Source: an uncultured Sphingorhabdus sp.
GTDB taxonomy: Bacteria > Pseudomonadota > Alphaproteobacteria > Sphingomonadales > Sphingomonadaceae
Assembly: GCA_937873665.1 (NCBI GenBank)
Contig: CALMYW010000394.1
Location: forward strand, 186,001-250,000
Length of the DNA: 64,000 nt
Direction of reading: 5' to 3'
Under the pieces are notes generated by a model, which was not told the DNA's origin, ran no database searches, and saw only the letters and a list, made by a program, of their open reading frames with translations. The translations under genes and the position numbers were made by a program. Shown here piece after piece: positions 1 to 9,533 of the stretch. The stretch's first letter is position 1, and the number at the start of each line of letters is the position of its first letter.

Positions 1-902
1 TCAACGATACGCGCCGCACTGACAGCCAAGGCGCGCTTTGGCCCGACAACGACCGCCTGTGTTTGCGGATCAAGCCGGACGACATAGAGCGGCTCCGAAA
101 GTCCACCAATTTCCAGCCCGCGCCTCTGCCCCACCGTGTAATGAATCAGCCCTTTGTGCCGCCCGAGTTCGCGCCCTTCCATATCGACAATCGGGCCATC
201 GCTATCCGCTTCGGGGCGAATTTTGCGGACTACCGCTGCATAGTCCCCCTCAGGTACAAAGCAGATATCCTGGCTGTCTGGCTTGTTGGCGACGACCAAA
301 CCCATGTCCTGAGCGATTTCACGCACCGCAGGCTTGGGCATACCGCCCAATGGGAAGCGTAGGAAATCGAGTTGCTCCCCGGTTGTTGCAAAGAGGAAAT
401 AGCTCTGGTCTCGAGCCGGATCGAGCGCGCGGTGCAGCTCTGGCCCTGACGCACCCTCGATACGGCGGACATAATGGCCGGTCGCCAGGCAATCCGCACC
501 CAACTCCTTGGCAAGACGAAACAGGTCTGTGAATTTCACACCCATATTACAACGCACGCACGGAATTGGGGTGCGGCCCCGCATATATTCATCTGCGAAA
601 TGGTCGATCACTGAATCACGAAAGCGGCTTTCATGATCGAAAACATAGTGCATGATTCCCAGACGGTCGGCGACGGCGCGAGCATCTCTAATATCCTGAC
701 CGGCGCAACAGCTCCCGGCCCGCTTCACCGCACTGCCATGATCATAGAGCTGCAGCGTGACGCCGATTGTCTCGGCGCCAGATCGCGCGGCAAGCGCAGC
801 AACGACCGACGAATCGACCCCACCCGACATCGCGACCACGATTCGCTTGCCAGCCAGATTCTGACCCAACTGGAAATCGGGAAGGGAAAAATTCTTATCC
901 AT
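1..902 (-). CDS. mnmA: tRNA-specific 2-thiouridylase MnmA (3' part cut by window edge)
   Basis: Makes the 2-thio group of s2U34 in Lys, Glu and Gln tRNAs, using sulfur relayed to it and ATP. Reading leftward from an ATG at 902, the PP-loop motif SGGVDSS lies near residue 27, followed by the catalytic cysteine in PCVRCN near residue 115 and the second cysteine in SQDICF near residue 215. About 300 residues are present; the family is usually 360-400, so only the C-terminal beta-barrel end is missing, off the left edge. Other reading frames here are shadows. Identification is secure from the motifs. Confidence 0.93.
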   Translation of the reverse strand, partial: MDKNFSLPDFQLGQNLAGKRIVVAMSGGVDSSVVAALAARSGAETIGVTLQLYDHGSAVKRAGSCCAGQDIRDARAVADRLGIMHYVFDHESRFRDSVIDHFADEYMRGRTPIPCVRCNMGVKFTDLFRLAKELGADCLATGHYVRRIEGASGPELHRALDPARDQSYFLFATTGEQLDFLRFPLGGMPKPAVREIAQDMGLVVANKPDSQDICFVPEGDYAAVVRKIRPEADSDGPIVDMEGRELGRHKGLIHYTVGQRRGLEIGGLSEPLYVVRLDPQTQAVVVGPKRALAVSAARIV

Positions 903-1450
903 TGTTCCAAGATTATGTCGTTTTAGCGCACTACAACCCTTGGCCGGACGAAAATTCTCGTTTCGGTACAGCTGGGGCGCCCAAATGATAATTGCTGTTA
1001 ACCTCACCTAATGCCGTGTGAATGGCCAATTTACCAGACGTTATGTGTGTTGGTGTAAATGCATCGACATGGACATGAACTTTCCCCATCCAAAGCGTCG
1101 GCAATTGCAGCCGCACCGAGGCGGTAAATTTGCCGAACTCGTTGCTGCTGCTGTGACACGCCAGATGGCGAGCATAACCACGCAATTTGCTGCAACAGGT
1201 CCGGACGGCATCCTTGTGTCGAACGATCCGATTAGCGAGCGGATGCGCTTTTTTGCAGCGCCTAAAGGTTCGCAAAGACAGGCGGCGTCTGGCGCGTTTT
1301 TGCCGTCGGAATTGTTCGGGCTAACCAAAGTAAACAAAATCGACGCAAACATTTACCCTGACGCTTTAGCGAATGGAAAACCCTATCTGTTTACTGAGAG
1401 TTCGCCGGGGCAACCGGCGGCTTTGCGGGGCATGGAAAATTGAGGATAGC
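903..1450. other. Gene-free interval upstream of sciP
   Basis: About 550 bp between the mnmA start and sciP. Open frames exist on both strands (for instance 1018-1443 plus), but their translations have no recognisable domain and they lack good ribosome binding sites, so I do not call them. A half-site TTAACC followed by TAAT seven bases later (995-1009) is a poor match to the CtrA box TTAA-N7-TTAA. This is presumably the promoter and leader region of sciP and mnmA. Confidence 0.5.
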
Positions 1451-1750
1451 ATGATTGAAAACCAGAAAATCCGGCCTGCACAGGTGATTGGCCCGCTCGG
1501 CGAGCCACTTACCATAGACAGTTTGCCGCCTCCAGAGACCACCCGATGGGTAGTCCGTCGCAAGGCGGAAGTGGTCGCAGCTGTTAACGGCGGTCTCTTG
1601 TCGGTTAGCGAGGTTTGCGAGCGCTATGGGCTGACACTGGAGGAATTTGCTTCATGGCAACGCGCCATTGATCGCTCGGGAATGCCGGGATTGCGGGTGA
1701 CGCGGATCCAGCATTACCGCGATCTGTATGAGCGCCAGCAAAAATACTGA
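1451..1750 (+). CDS. sciP: CtrA inhibitor SciP (DUF1153)
   Basis: A 99-residue DUF1153 protein. In Caulobacter, SciP binds the cell-cycle regulator CtrA and stops it activating its promoters in G1. The diagnostic run is present: VIGPLGEPLTIDSLPPPET, then RWVVRRKAEVVAAV and the helix-turn-helix-like LSVSEVCERYGLTLEEF, ending at RIQHYRDLYERQ. The frame is open further upstream to 1373, but the conserved family N-terminus fits the ATG at 1451. A strong terminator follows directly. Together with the CtrA box near 28.6 kb it shows that a CtrA circuit operates in this organism. Confidence 0.93.
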   Translation: MIENQKIRPAQVIGPLGEPLTIDSLPPPETTRWVVRRKAEVVAAVNGGLLSVSEVCERYGLTLEEFASWQRAIDRSGMPGLRVTRIQHYRDLYERQQKY

Positions 1751-1771
1751 CGCGGCGTGAAGTGATCGCGC

Positions 1772-1800
1772 AAAAAAGCCCGGTATTCCCGGGCTTTTTT
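1772..1800 (+). terminator. Rho-independent terminator after sciP
   Basis: A near-perfect stem (AAAAAAGCCCGG pairing with CCGGGCTTTTTT around a 5-base loop) ends in a T6 run. It lies 21 bp after the sciP stop and is A/T symmetrical, so it could act on both strands. Confidence 0.9.
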
Positions 1801-1912
1801 GTTGCCCTGTGTAAACTGTTTTAGTCGGCTAAATCAGTATTTGCGTTCCTATGGTCAGGCGATATGCTGCACCAAGGCAGGAAAATGCCTTTTTAGAGCA
1901 GGAGGACAATCT

Positions 1913-2176
1913 ATGGGTTGGATTATTGCAATCATCGTCGGTGGCATTGCAGGCTGGCTCGCCAGCAAAGTAATGAACCGGGACGCTTCCATGGGAATAG
2001 TCTGGAACGTTGTTGCTGGCTGTGTGGGATCGGTTGTTGGTAACCTTATCGCAAACCAGTTCGGAATCGTCGGCAGCGTGAAGGAGTTTTCGTTGACTGG
2101 CCTTCTTGTGGCTTTGGTCGGTGCGATAATCGTGCTGGGTATCCTGAACCTGATACAGCGCGGCAAAGTCCGTTAA
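1913..2176 (+). CDS. GlsB/YeaQ/YmgE-type small membrane protein
   Basis: An 87-residue, very hydrophobic protein with the transglycosylase-associated (GlsB/YeaQ/YmgE) pattern: MGWIIAIIVGGIAGWLASKVM, a second glycine-rich membrane segment and a third near the C-terminus (LLVALVGAIIVLGILNLIQRGK). The family is linked to stress responses in enterobacteria, but its molecular role is unknown. The start at 1913 is chosen because AGCAGGAGGA sits just before it. It is followed by its own terminator and is likely monocistronic. Confidence 0.88.
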   Translation: MGWIIAIIVGGIAGWLASKVMNRDASMGIVWNVVAGCVGSVVGNLIANQFGIVGSVKEFSLTGLLVALVGAIIVLGILNLIQRGKVR

Positions 2177-2197
2177 GTCTTACGACTTGAATTTTCC

Positions 2198-2228
2198 AAG
2201 GTCGGGGCGGGATCGCTCCGACCTTTTT
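2198..2228 (+). terminator. Rho-independent terminator after the YeaQ-like gene
   Basis: A stem of AAGGTCGG with CCGACCTT (extended by one wobble pair) around a short GC loop, followed by TTTTTCG. It lies 22 bp downstream of the stop. Confidence 0.8.
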
Positions 2229-2416
2229 CGTTTTTGTTTTCCATCTCTTGACGTCGTTTGTCGAAAATAGTCGCAGAAGTGCCTTTTTGGATGTTTTCAG
2301 CGGAGTTTGGCCGTATTTGTCGACCAGTACCGACATAATCCCGACTTGCACCCGGTGATTTATTACAATAATACACCCGCCAATAGTTACAACAATCTCC
2401 CCACGGGGTCACCCGA

Positions 2417-3631
2417 ATGGACAATACCATGAATTTCGAAACCAGCATAACCAGCGATACCGACCTTCTCGATCCGGACGGTGCTGTCCAACGTCGGCGT
2501 AAGAGAAATATGTGGATCGTTGCCATTTTGGCGGTGTTGGCCGCTCTGGCAGCGGCCTATTTCTTTTTTGGCGGCACTGGCTCCGAAGACGGTGCCGCAG
2601 CGGGGGCCGACAAACAAGGTCAGGCCCAGACCGTTTCGGTAATTGCTCCTGGGCGGGAGACGATTGCGCGTTCGATTTCGGCTACCGGAACATTGGCGGC
2701 GCGCCGCGAAATCCCGGTCGGCGTTGTCGGTGAAGGCGGCCAAGTATCCCAGGTATTTGTCGATGCAGGTGACTGGGTCCAGCAGGGACAGGTTCTTGCG
2801 AGCATTGAGCGTTCTGTCCAGTCGCAACAGATTATCGGTCAGGAAGCGCAAATAAAAGCCGCACGTGCGGACCTTCAACTCGCGCAGAACGAATTGGACC
2901 GTGCGATGCAGTTGGTCAATCGTGGTTTCATCTCGAAGGCCGATGTCGATCGGAAAACTGCAACCCGCGACAGTGCAAGGGCACGTGTGGGCATCGCAGA
3001 AGCGCAACTACGGGAGTTGCGCGCGCGAACCGCTCGTCTCGACATTCGGGCACCGGTTGGCGGATTTGTTCTCGAACGCAATGTGGAACCCGGGCAGACT
3101 GTAACCCAAGGCAGCGGAGTTCTGTTCCGCATGGCGAAGGGCGGCGAACTGGAATTGCAGGCACAACTGGGTGAAGCCGAACTGGCTGGAATCTCAGTTG
3201 GCGTTCCGGCAACTGTCACGCCTGTCGGCAGCGATCGTCAGTTTACGGGCACGATTTGGCAGATTTCGCCTACAATCAACGCTCAATCCCGTCAGGGTAT
3301 TGCCCGCATTGCCCTGCCATTTGATCGCGCGCTCAAGCCGGGCGGTTTTGCCTCGGTGGAAATCAAGGCCGGGGCAGTTACTGCGGCGATTTTGCCAGAG
3401 TCAGCAATCCAAAATGATCGCGACGGCAGCTTTGTGTATATCGTCACAGCACAGAATAAGGTTCAGCGGCGCCCGGTAAAGACCGGCATCGTCACCCAAG
3501 AGGGCATAGCTATCAGCGAAGGGCTTGATGGCACTGAACGGGTCGTTCTCTATGCGGGCGGTTTCCTGAATCCGGACGAAACCGTCACCCCCAAACTCGT
3601 CAAGTCCGCGTCGCAGGGTAAAACAAAATGA
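2417..3631 (+). CDS. RND efflux periplasmic adaptor (membrane fusion protein)
   Basis: A 404-residue HlyD/MexA-type adaptor that would couple the inner-membrane RND pump encoded next to it to an outer-membrane channel. It has a cytoplasmic N-terminus, one uncleaved membrane anchor at about residues 33-52 (WIVAILAVLAALAAAYFFFGG), a lipoyl/barrel-sandwich half (GVVGEGGQVSQVFVDAGDWV), a coiled-coil hairpin (about 135-200) and beta-barrel domains. No lipobox is present. The downstream pump gene starts inside its stop (ATGA overlap), so the two are translationally coupled. An alternative ATG lies at 2429. No TolC-like gene or local regulator is visible, so the substrate is unknown. Confidence 0.9.
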   Translation: MDNTMNFETSITSDTDLLDPDGAVQRRRKRNMWIVAILAVLAALAAAYFFFGGTGSEDGAAAGADKQGQAQTVSVIAPGRETIARSISATGTLAARREIPVGVVGEGGQVSQVFVDAGDWVQQGQVLASIERSVQSQQIIGQEAQIKAARADLQLAQNELDRAMQLVNRGFISKADVDRKTATRDSARARVGIAEAQLRELRARTARLDIRAPVGGFVLERNVEPGQTVTQGSGVLFRMAKGGELELQAQLGEAELAGISVGVPATVTPVGSDRQFTGTIWQISPTINAQSRQGIARIALPFDRALKPGGFASVEIKAGAVTAAILPESAIQNDRDGSFVYIVTAQNKVQRRPVKTGIVTQEGIAISEGLDGTERVVLYAGGFLNPDETVTPKLVKSASQGKTK

Positions 3632-6600
3632 ACTTCCGCAACATATCGGCATGGTCGATACGCAACCCAGTCGTACCGATCGTCCTGTTCATTGCCCTGA
3701 CACTTGCGGGAATCATGTCCTTCTCGCGCATGGATGTGCAGAATGACCCCGATATTGAATTCCCGGTCGTTGTCGTTGCCATTTCCCAACCAGGTGCCTC
3801 ACCGGTAGAGATTACAACGCAAATCACCCAAAAGGTCGAATCTGCGATCCGAAGCGTTCAGGGCGTGCGCAACATCGATGCCTCGGCCTCGGAAGGTAAC
3901 ACTTCTGTCAGCGCTGAATTTGAAATCGGTGACGATATCAACGCGGCTGTCAGCGAAGTGAAAAACGCGGTTGACCAGATTCGCGGCGATCTACCGGACG
4001 GCATTTTGGAACCGCAAGTTTTCAAGGTAGCGACCTCAAGCGATCCAATTGCCTATTTTGCGGTTGAAGCTTCGGACATGACGCTCGAACAGCTGAGCTG
4101 GTTTGTTGATGACACCGTTTCACGGCGCCTTCTGGCGGTTGAAGGCATGGCATCGGTTAGCCGCAATGGCGGCGTCAATCGCGAAATCCGCGTTATTCTC
4201 GATCCCGCCAAAATGCAGTCGCTTGGTGTCACCGCAAGTCAGATCAACTCGGTTTTGCGGCAGCAGAATCTGAATGCCGCAGGCGGGCAATCGGAAATTG
4301 CAGGATCGCGCCAGTCGGTTCGCATTCTGGGCAATGCCGCCAACGCCTATGAACTTAGCCAGCGAAACATCAGCCTTGGTGGCGGACGGTCGGTTAAGCT
4401 TGCAGATGTTGCAGAGGTGACGGATGGCTATAGCGAGCAGCGCTCCATGGCCTTCGAAAGCGGACGCCAAGTTGTCACATTCGGCATGTCGCGCGCCAAG
4501 GGTGCTTCCGACGTTACCGTGTTCGACAATGCCACCATTGAAATGGAAAAGATCGCCAAGGAAAATCCGGGCATCAAGTTCACCCCACTGTTCAACAGCG
4601 TCGCCTACACCAAGGCCCAATATAAAAGCTCGATGGCTGCAATGATTGAAGGCGCATTGCTCGCGATCGTCGTTGTGTTCCTGTTCCTGCGCGATTGGCG
4701 CGCAACCATCATTTCGGCAATTGCCATTCCGTTGAGCGCCATTCCGACATTCTGGTTCCTCGACCTGATGGGCTTCACCTTAAACACCATGTCGCTCTTG
4801 GCACTGGGTCTGGTTGCGGGTGTGCTGGTCGATGATGCGATTGTGGAAATCGAAAATATCGTGCGGCATATGCGCATGGGCAAATCCGCCTATCAGGCAT
4901 CTATCGACGCCGCCGACGAAATCGGCCTTGCAGTTGTTGCCACGACCTTCTCAATCGTTGCCGTGTTCCTTCCTGTCGGCTTGATGCCCGGCGTAGCTGG
5001 ACAGTTTTTCAAGAATTTCGGCCTGACGGTTGTTGCTTCGGTACTGATGAGCCTTGCCGTCGCACGCATGATCACACCGATGATCGCCGCCTATTTCCTG
5101 AAATCTGGCGGAATCGCAGAGCATGGCGAGGGTCCATTGATGGACCGTTATATGAAGATCCTGCGTTGGTCACTGGGCCATCGCCGCTGGATGATGGGCA
5201 TTGGTGTGCTCGCGCTCGCGCTAACCGTTGTTCTGATGGTCGTCCTGCCCAAACAGTTTTTCCCCGACGGCAATCAGGATTTCACCCGCATCCGCATCGA
5301 AATGGTTCCTGGGACGACACTGGAGCGCACCAAAGAGGTTTCTGATGAAGTGGTCGCGATTGTGCGGAAGGAACCGGAAGTAAAAACCGCATTGCAGCGC
5401 GTTGGTGAGGGCAACGGGAATATTTTCATCACGCTGCACGAAGACCGCGACCGCACCAGCCAGGAATTCGAAGAAGCACTTACACCGGTGTTATCCAAGA
5501 TCGCAGACGCCCGTGTAACCTTCTTGACATTCGGCCCCGGCGGCGGTGGCTCCGGACGTGATGTTTCGGTCATGCTTTCGGGCTCCGACCCCGCCCAGCT
5601 CGACCAGACAGCACAACGTCTTGTCGAGGAAATGAAGACTCTAAAAGAGCTTCGAGCACCGCGTATTGCAGCCGATTTGCAGCGCCCTGAGTTGATTATC
5701 ACGCCACGGCTCGACCTTGCGTCGCAATTGGGTGTCACCACCGTCGCGCTCAGCCAGGCTATCCGCATCGCGACTTTGGGCGATATTGACCAGAATAGCG
5801 CCAAATTCTCGCTGTCTGATCGTCAAATTCCGATCCGCGTCATGCTGGCCAAAGAATCGCGTCAAAATATGGCAAACATCCGCAATCTGCCTGTGCCAAC
5901 GGCAAATGGCGGTTCGGTTCCGTTGGAACGCGTCGCGGAAATCACCTTTGGTGCAGGCCCTACCACCATTCAACGGCGGAACCAGAATTTCCGTATCTTT
6001 GTGGGTGCTGATTTTGCACCGGGAATTGTCTCGTCCGACGCCGACGCCAAGATCAACAACCTTCCCGTGATGAAGAACCTTCCAACAGGCGTGTCACGAG
6101 CGCCCTTTGGCAGCCAGGAATGGGAACAGGAAATGCAGCGCGATTTCGGTATTGCGCTGATTTCAGGGACACTGCTGGTGTTTGCGGTGCTTGTACTGCT
6201 CTATCGGCGTTTCATGTCACCATTGGTCAATATGGGCTCGCTGCTTCTGGCGCCGCTTGGCGGGATGCTCGCGCTGGCCATCGTCGGTCAGCCGATCTCG
6301 ATGCCTGTGTTCATCGGTGTTCTGATGCTTTTTGGTATTGTCGCCAAAAACTCGATTCTGCTCATCGACTTTGCCATCGAAGAAATGGAGCGCGGTGTTC
6401 CCAAGTTCCAGGCCATCATGGAAGCTGGCCACAAGCGTGCACAGCCAATTGTGATGACGACTGTCGCGATGACGGCAGGTATGATCCCGACTGCTCTGTC
6501 ACTCGGTGGTGACGGACAATGGCGCGCGCCGATGGGTACCGTGGTGATTGGCGGCCTGATCGTATCGACGTTGCTGACGTTGCTTATCGTCCCGGCCGGG

Positions 6601-6759
6601 TTCAGTCTCGCCGATGGATTGGAAAAGCGCGCTGGACCTTGGTTGCGCGATCGGTTGTTGACGTTCAAACCCGGTGACGATGCCGACGACCCAGAGAGCC
6701 GTTCGAAATCAGGTGGTCCGTCTACAGGCATGGCACCGGGATTGCAGCCTGCCGAGTGA
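3628..6759 (+). CDS. RND efflux pump permease (HAE family)
   Basis: A 1043-residue inner-membrane RND transporter driven by protons. The N-terminus RNPVVPIVLFIALTLAGIMSF is TM1, followed by the large porter loop. TM4 carries the Asp pair of the proton relay in GVLVDDAIVEIENI (about residues 401-402), and the second half repeats the fold (GVLMLFGIVAKNSILLIDFA). Length and layout match drug/lipophile exporters of the MdtB/AcrB class rather than CusA metal pumps, whose methionine triad I do not see. It overlaps the adaptor gene by 4 bp. The C-terminal tail is short and charged. Confidence 0.93.
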   Translation: MNFRNISAWSIRNPVVPIVLFIALTLAGIMSFSRMDVQNDPDIEFPVVVVAISQPGASPVEITTQITQKVESAIRSVQGVRNIDASASEGNTSVSAEFEIGDDINAAVSEVKNAVDQIRGDLPDGILEPQVFKVATSSDPIAYFAVEASDMTLEQLSWFVDDTVSRRLLAVEGMASVSRNGGVNREIRVILDPAKMQSLGVTASQINSVLRQQNLNAAGGQSEIAGSRQSVRILGNAANAYELSQRNISLGGGRSVKLADVAEVTDGYSEQRSMAFESGRQVVTFGMSRAKGASDVTVFDNATIEMEKIAKENPGIKFTPLFNSVAYTKAQYKSSMAAMIEGALLAIVVVFLFLRDWRATIISAIAIPLSAIPTFWFLDLMGFTLNTMSLLALGLVAGVLVDDAIVEIENIVRHMRMGKSAYQASIDAADEIGLAVVATTFSIVAVFLPVGLMPGVAGQFFKNFGLTVVASVLMSLAVARMITPMIAAYFLKSGGIAEHGEGPLMDRYMKILRWSLGHRRWMMGIGVLALALTVVLMVVLPKQFFPDGNQDFTRIRIEMVPGTTLERTKEVSDEVVAIVRKEPEVKTALQRVGEGNGNIFITLHEDRDRTSQEFEEALTPVLSKIADARVTFLTFGPGGGGSGRDVSVMLSGSDPAQLDQTAQRLVEEMKTLKELRAPRIAADLQRPELIITPRLDLASQLGVTTVALSQAIRIATLGDIDQNSAKFSLSDRQIPIRVMLAKESRQNMANIRNLPVPTANGGSVPLERVAEITFGAGPTTIQRRNQNFRIFVGADFAPGIVSSDADAKINNLPVMKNLPTGVSRAPFGSQEWEQEMQRDFGIALISGTLLVFAVLVLLYRRFMSPLVNMGSLLLAPLGGMLALAIVGQPISMPVFIGVLMLFGIVAKNSILLIDFAIEEMERGVPKFQAIMEAGHKRAQPIVMTTVAMTAGMIPTALSLGGDGQWRAPMGTVVIGGLIVSTLLTLLIVPAGFSLADGLEKRAGPWLRDRLLTFKPGDDADDPESRSKSGGPSTGMAPGLQPAE

Positions 6760-6793
6760 CTTTACCGTCATGGCACGCTAAGCGGTCGCTTGA

Positions 6794-8077
6794 ATGGTAA
6801 AATCGGTCAGTCAGCTTAATCAGGCAGAACGCGAGCGCTATATTTGGCGCGACGACGAACTGCGCAAGATGCGCCGTATCGCTACGGCGTTGCTCATCCT
6901 GATGGCGCTGCTGTTTGTCGCTGGCATCCATCTCGAGCGCAATGTGCATCCGCACTGGGGCTTTTTAACTGCCTTTGCCGAAGCTGGCATGGTAGGCGGT
7001 CTGGCAGACTGGTTTGCGGTGACCGCATTGTTTCGTCATCCGTTGGGCATTCCAATCCCGCATACGGCGATCATCCCGAACAACAAGGAGCGCCTCGGCA
7101 GAACGTTGGCGGGATTCCTGCGCACCAATTTTCTGCGCACTGGCATTGTCGCACGCAAAGTGCAGACGATGGATGTTGCAGGCGCGATGGGCCGTTTCCT
7201 GACAACGCCGGGGTCCGGCGAAGGCCGGATGCGGATGGGGGCCTCTCGCCTGCTCGGCGATATCGTCGAATCGCTCGATGACGAACGATTGGGCGGCATC
7301 GCCAAGGGCGCGGTACGTACCCAGCTTGAAAAACTGGATATTGCGCCGCTACTCGGACAGTTGCTGGCCGCGATGATCAAGGAACGGCGGCATTTACCCG
7401 TGCTCGATGGCATCATTGCATGGGCCGCCAAGACACTCGAAGCCAATGAGCATATCATCCGTGCGATGGTCGAGGAGCGCGCTGGCACGATAATGCGCTG
7501 GACCGGGCTCGATGACCGGCTAGCCAATGCGATTGTCAGCGGCCTTGAAAAGCTGCTTGGCGACATGGCCGAAGACCCCGACCATCCTTTGCGCGAAAAG
7601 GGCGAGGAAGGGCTGGAAAAACTTGCGCATGGTTTGCGTCACGACAAGGAATTGCAGGCCAAGGTCAATCACTGGAAGCAGGAACTGCTCAAGAACCCGG
7701 CTTTCGCAAAATGGATCGACGGACTGTGGGGTCAGGGACGGGATGCGTTGCTCAAGGCCGCACGCAATCCTGACGCAGCATTGGCAGGAAGCTTTGGAGA
7801 GGCGCTAACTAAGCTGGGCGCCACTCTGCAGGATGATGAAAGGCTGAAACGTCAGATCAACCGCTTCGCCCGCCGCGCCATCGTCGGCACAACCGAAAAT
7901 TATGGCGACCAGATTGTAAGCCTGGTTTCAGATACGATTGGCGGATGGAATGCGAGCACAATCACCGACCGCGTTGAAAATGCCGTTGGTAGCGATCTTC
8001 AATTCATCCGCATCAACGGCACGCTGGTTGGCGGGCTGGCCGGGATCATTATCCACGCCGTTTCGCTACTGCTCTGA
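6794..8077 (+). CDS. DUF445 (YjiN-type) inner-membrane protein
   Basis: A 427-residue DUF445 protein. The hallmark GGLADWFAVTALFRHPLG, followed by IPHTAIIPNNKERLG, lies at residues 65-100 just after one membrane segment (ALLILMALLFVAGIHL). A long alpha-helical cytoplasmic or periplasmic body and a C-terminal hydrophobic segment (GTLVGGLAGIIIHAVSLLL) complete the family pattern. The function is not established. It sits 35 bp after the RND operon, so read-through is possible, and converges with the next gene at a 3-bp gap. Confidence 0.85.
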   Translation: MVKSVSQLNQAERERYIWRDDELRKMRRIATALLILMALLFVAGIHLERNVHPHWGFLTAFAEAGMVGGLADWFAVTALFRHPLGIPIPHTAIIPNNKERLGRTLAGFLRTNFLRTGIVARKVQTMDVAGAMGRFLTTPGSGEGRMRMGASRLLGDIVESLDDERLGGIAKGAVRTQLEKLDIAPLLGQLLAAMIKERRHLPVLDGIIAWAAKTLEANEHIIRAMVEERAGTIMRWTGLDDRLANAIVSGLEKLLGDMAEDPDHPLREKGEEGLEKLAHGLRHDKELQAKVNHWKQELLKNPAFAKWIDGLWGQGRDALLKAARNPDAALAGSFGEALTKLGATLQDDERLKRQINRFARRAIVGTTENYGDQIVSLVSDTIGGWNASTITDRVENAVGSDLQFIRINGTLVGGLAGIIIHAVSLLL

Positions 8078-8080
8078 CGT

Positions 8081-9388
8081 TCAATTCGCCGCTTTGATCA
8101 TATCTTCGATGCGAACGAACTTCTCGCGCGGAGCCCCTTCCCTGGCCCGGGCAATTTCGGCTTCCTCGATCTTCTTCCAATCGGAAAATTTGACGATTTG
8201 AATGCCGCGTTGTTCGAGCAGTTCATCGAGCGCAGCACGCCCCTGCTTGCCTGCTCCGTCTGCGATATCGTCGGCAACAGCTTCGATGATCATATAACCA
8301 TCGGGCCGGTTGGTACCGATTGTGCCTGAAGGTCCACGCCGGGCCCAACCGACGCAATAGAGCCCCGGAAGGATGCGGCCTTCGACATTGGCAAAGCGAC
8401 CGCGGCCATGCTCATAGGGCACGCCTTCGATTGAGGGCGTCTGATAGCCGATACAAGCTACGACCATCGAGCAGTCGATCGCGTAAGTCTCGCCGGTTCC
8501 CCGGCTGCGCAATTCGCTATCCAGTTCGGTGCGTTCGACAATTATCCTCTCGACTTTACCATTTCCCTCAATGGCAACGGGGGCAGCAAAGAAATCAAAT
8601 TCAATGGATATCGGCTTGGTCGCCCTGTAGCTCTCAGGGATCGCCGCAAATTCGCGCAGGCACGTCACCGATTTGCGCAAGCCGGGTTCAAGCAGCATGT
8701 CTTCACCCTCATCGGGCAGATCCGCACGGTCAACATAGGGGCACGCCCGTTCCAGATGGCCCAGTTCGCCCAACTCCTTAGGCGTCATCGCAATCTGGTG
8801 TGGCCCACGACGACCGAGGATTGTCACTTCTTCAGTATTCGCGGTTTCGAGCATATCGAGCGCATGACTGACGATATCCGAACCGCCGAGTTCGACGCGG
8901 GTTTTGGAGAGGATACGTGCGACATCGAGCGCAACATTGCCATTCCCGACAATCACTACATGCTTGCCCTCAAGCGGAGGCTCAAGATCGGCGAAATCCG
9001 GGTGGCCATTATACCATCCGACAAATGCCGCACTGCCAAAGACGCCGGGCAAGTCGGACCCTGGAATGCCAAGGTCACGATCATTGGGCGCTCCGGTTGC
9101 GAGAATAACCGCGTCATACATGCCGAGAAGCTCGTCTATCGAGATATCCTCGCCGACCATGACATTGCCGACGAAGCGCACATTTTCGGACAGCGCCACA
9201 CCTTCATAACGCCGCGAAACCGCCTTGATTGACTGGTGATCGGGGGCGACGCCGAAACGGATAAGTCCGTAAGGCACAGGCAGCCTGTCGATGACATCAA
9301 CGCGCACATCATCGCCAAATTGTTTCTGCGCGGCTTCGGCGGTGTAATAACCTGCGGGGCCTGACCCGATGATTGCGATGTGACGCAA
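8081..9388 (-). CDS. Ferredoxin/adrenodoxin-NADP+ reductase-like flavoprotein
   Basis: A 435-residue FAD- and NADP-dependent reductase of the adrenodoxin reductase/FprA type, which passes electrons from NADPH to ferredoxins. The FAD fingerprint GSGPAGYYTAEAA is at the N-terminus, LPVPYGLIRFGVAPDHQ follows, the NADP-binding VIVGNGNVALDVARI lies near residue 150, and GWARRGPSGTIGTNRPDG near 345 is the family's C-terminal motif. The start is a TTG at 9388 preceded by GGAGGGAG; no better ATG is in range. The electron partner is not in this window. Confidence 0.88.
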   Translation of the reverse strand: MRHIAIIGSGPAGYYTAEAAQKQFGDDVRVDVIDRLPVPYGLIRFGVAPDHQSIKAVSRRYEGVALSENVRFVGNVMVGEDISIDELLGMYDAVILATGAPNDRDLGIPGSDLPGVFGSAAFVGWYNGHPDFADLEPPLEGKHVVIVGNGNVALDVARILSKTRVELGGSDIVSHALDMLETANTEEVTILGRRGPHQIAMTPKELGELGHLERACPYVDRADLPDEGEDMLLEPGLRKSVTCLREFAAIPESYRATKPISIEFDFFAAPVAIEGNGKVERIIVERTELDSELRSRGTGETYAIDCSMVVACIGYQTPSIEGVPYEHGRGRFANVEGRILPGLYCVGWARRGPSGTIGTNRPDGYMIIEAVADDIADGAGKQGRAALDELLEQRGIQIVKFSDWKKIEEAEIARAREGAPREKFVRIEDMIKAAN

Positions 9389-9533
9389 GCGCTCCCTCCT
9401 TCACTTGCCCGCCAACCTTAAGGTCAGCCTCTTCTCCGAATAAGAAGCATAAGCAGCGAAAATGTAAATGCAATCAGTCGAATGCAGCGGAAAGCGCTTT
9501 TCCCCCGCTTCTTATCCGCCTAATGCTGGGGAT

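Noticed and set aside
995..1009. CtrA-like site before sciP
   Set aside because: Only one half fits TTAACC; the second half is TAAT rather than TTAA, so it is below what I would call a CtrA box.
1018..1443. Candidate 141-residue gene in the gap before sciP
   Set aside because: No domain, no convincing SD, and competing frames of similar length occur on the other strand.
1539..1556. CACCCGATGGGTAG resembling the LuxR-locus palindrome
   Set aside because: It lies inside the conserved sciP coding sequence (PPETTRWVVR), where the codons explain it.
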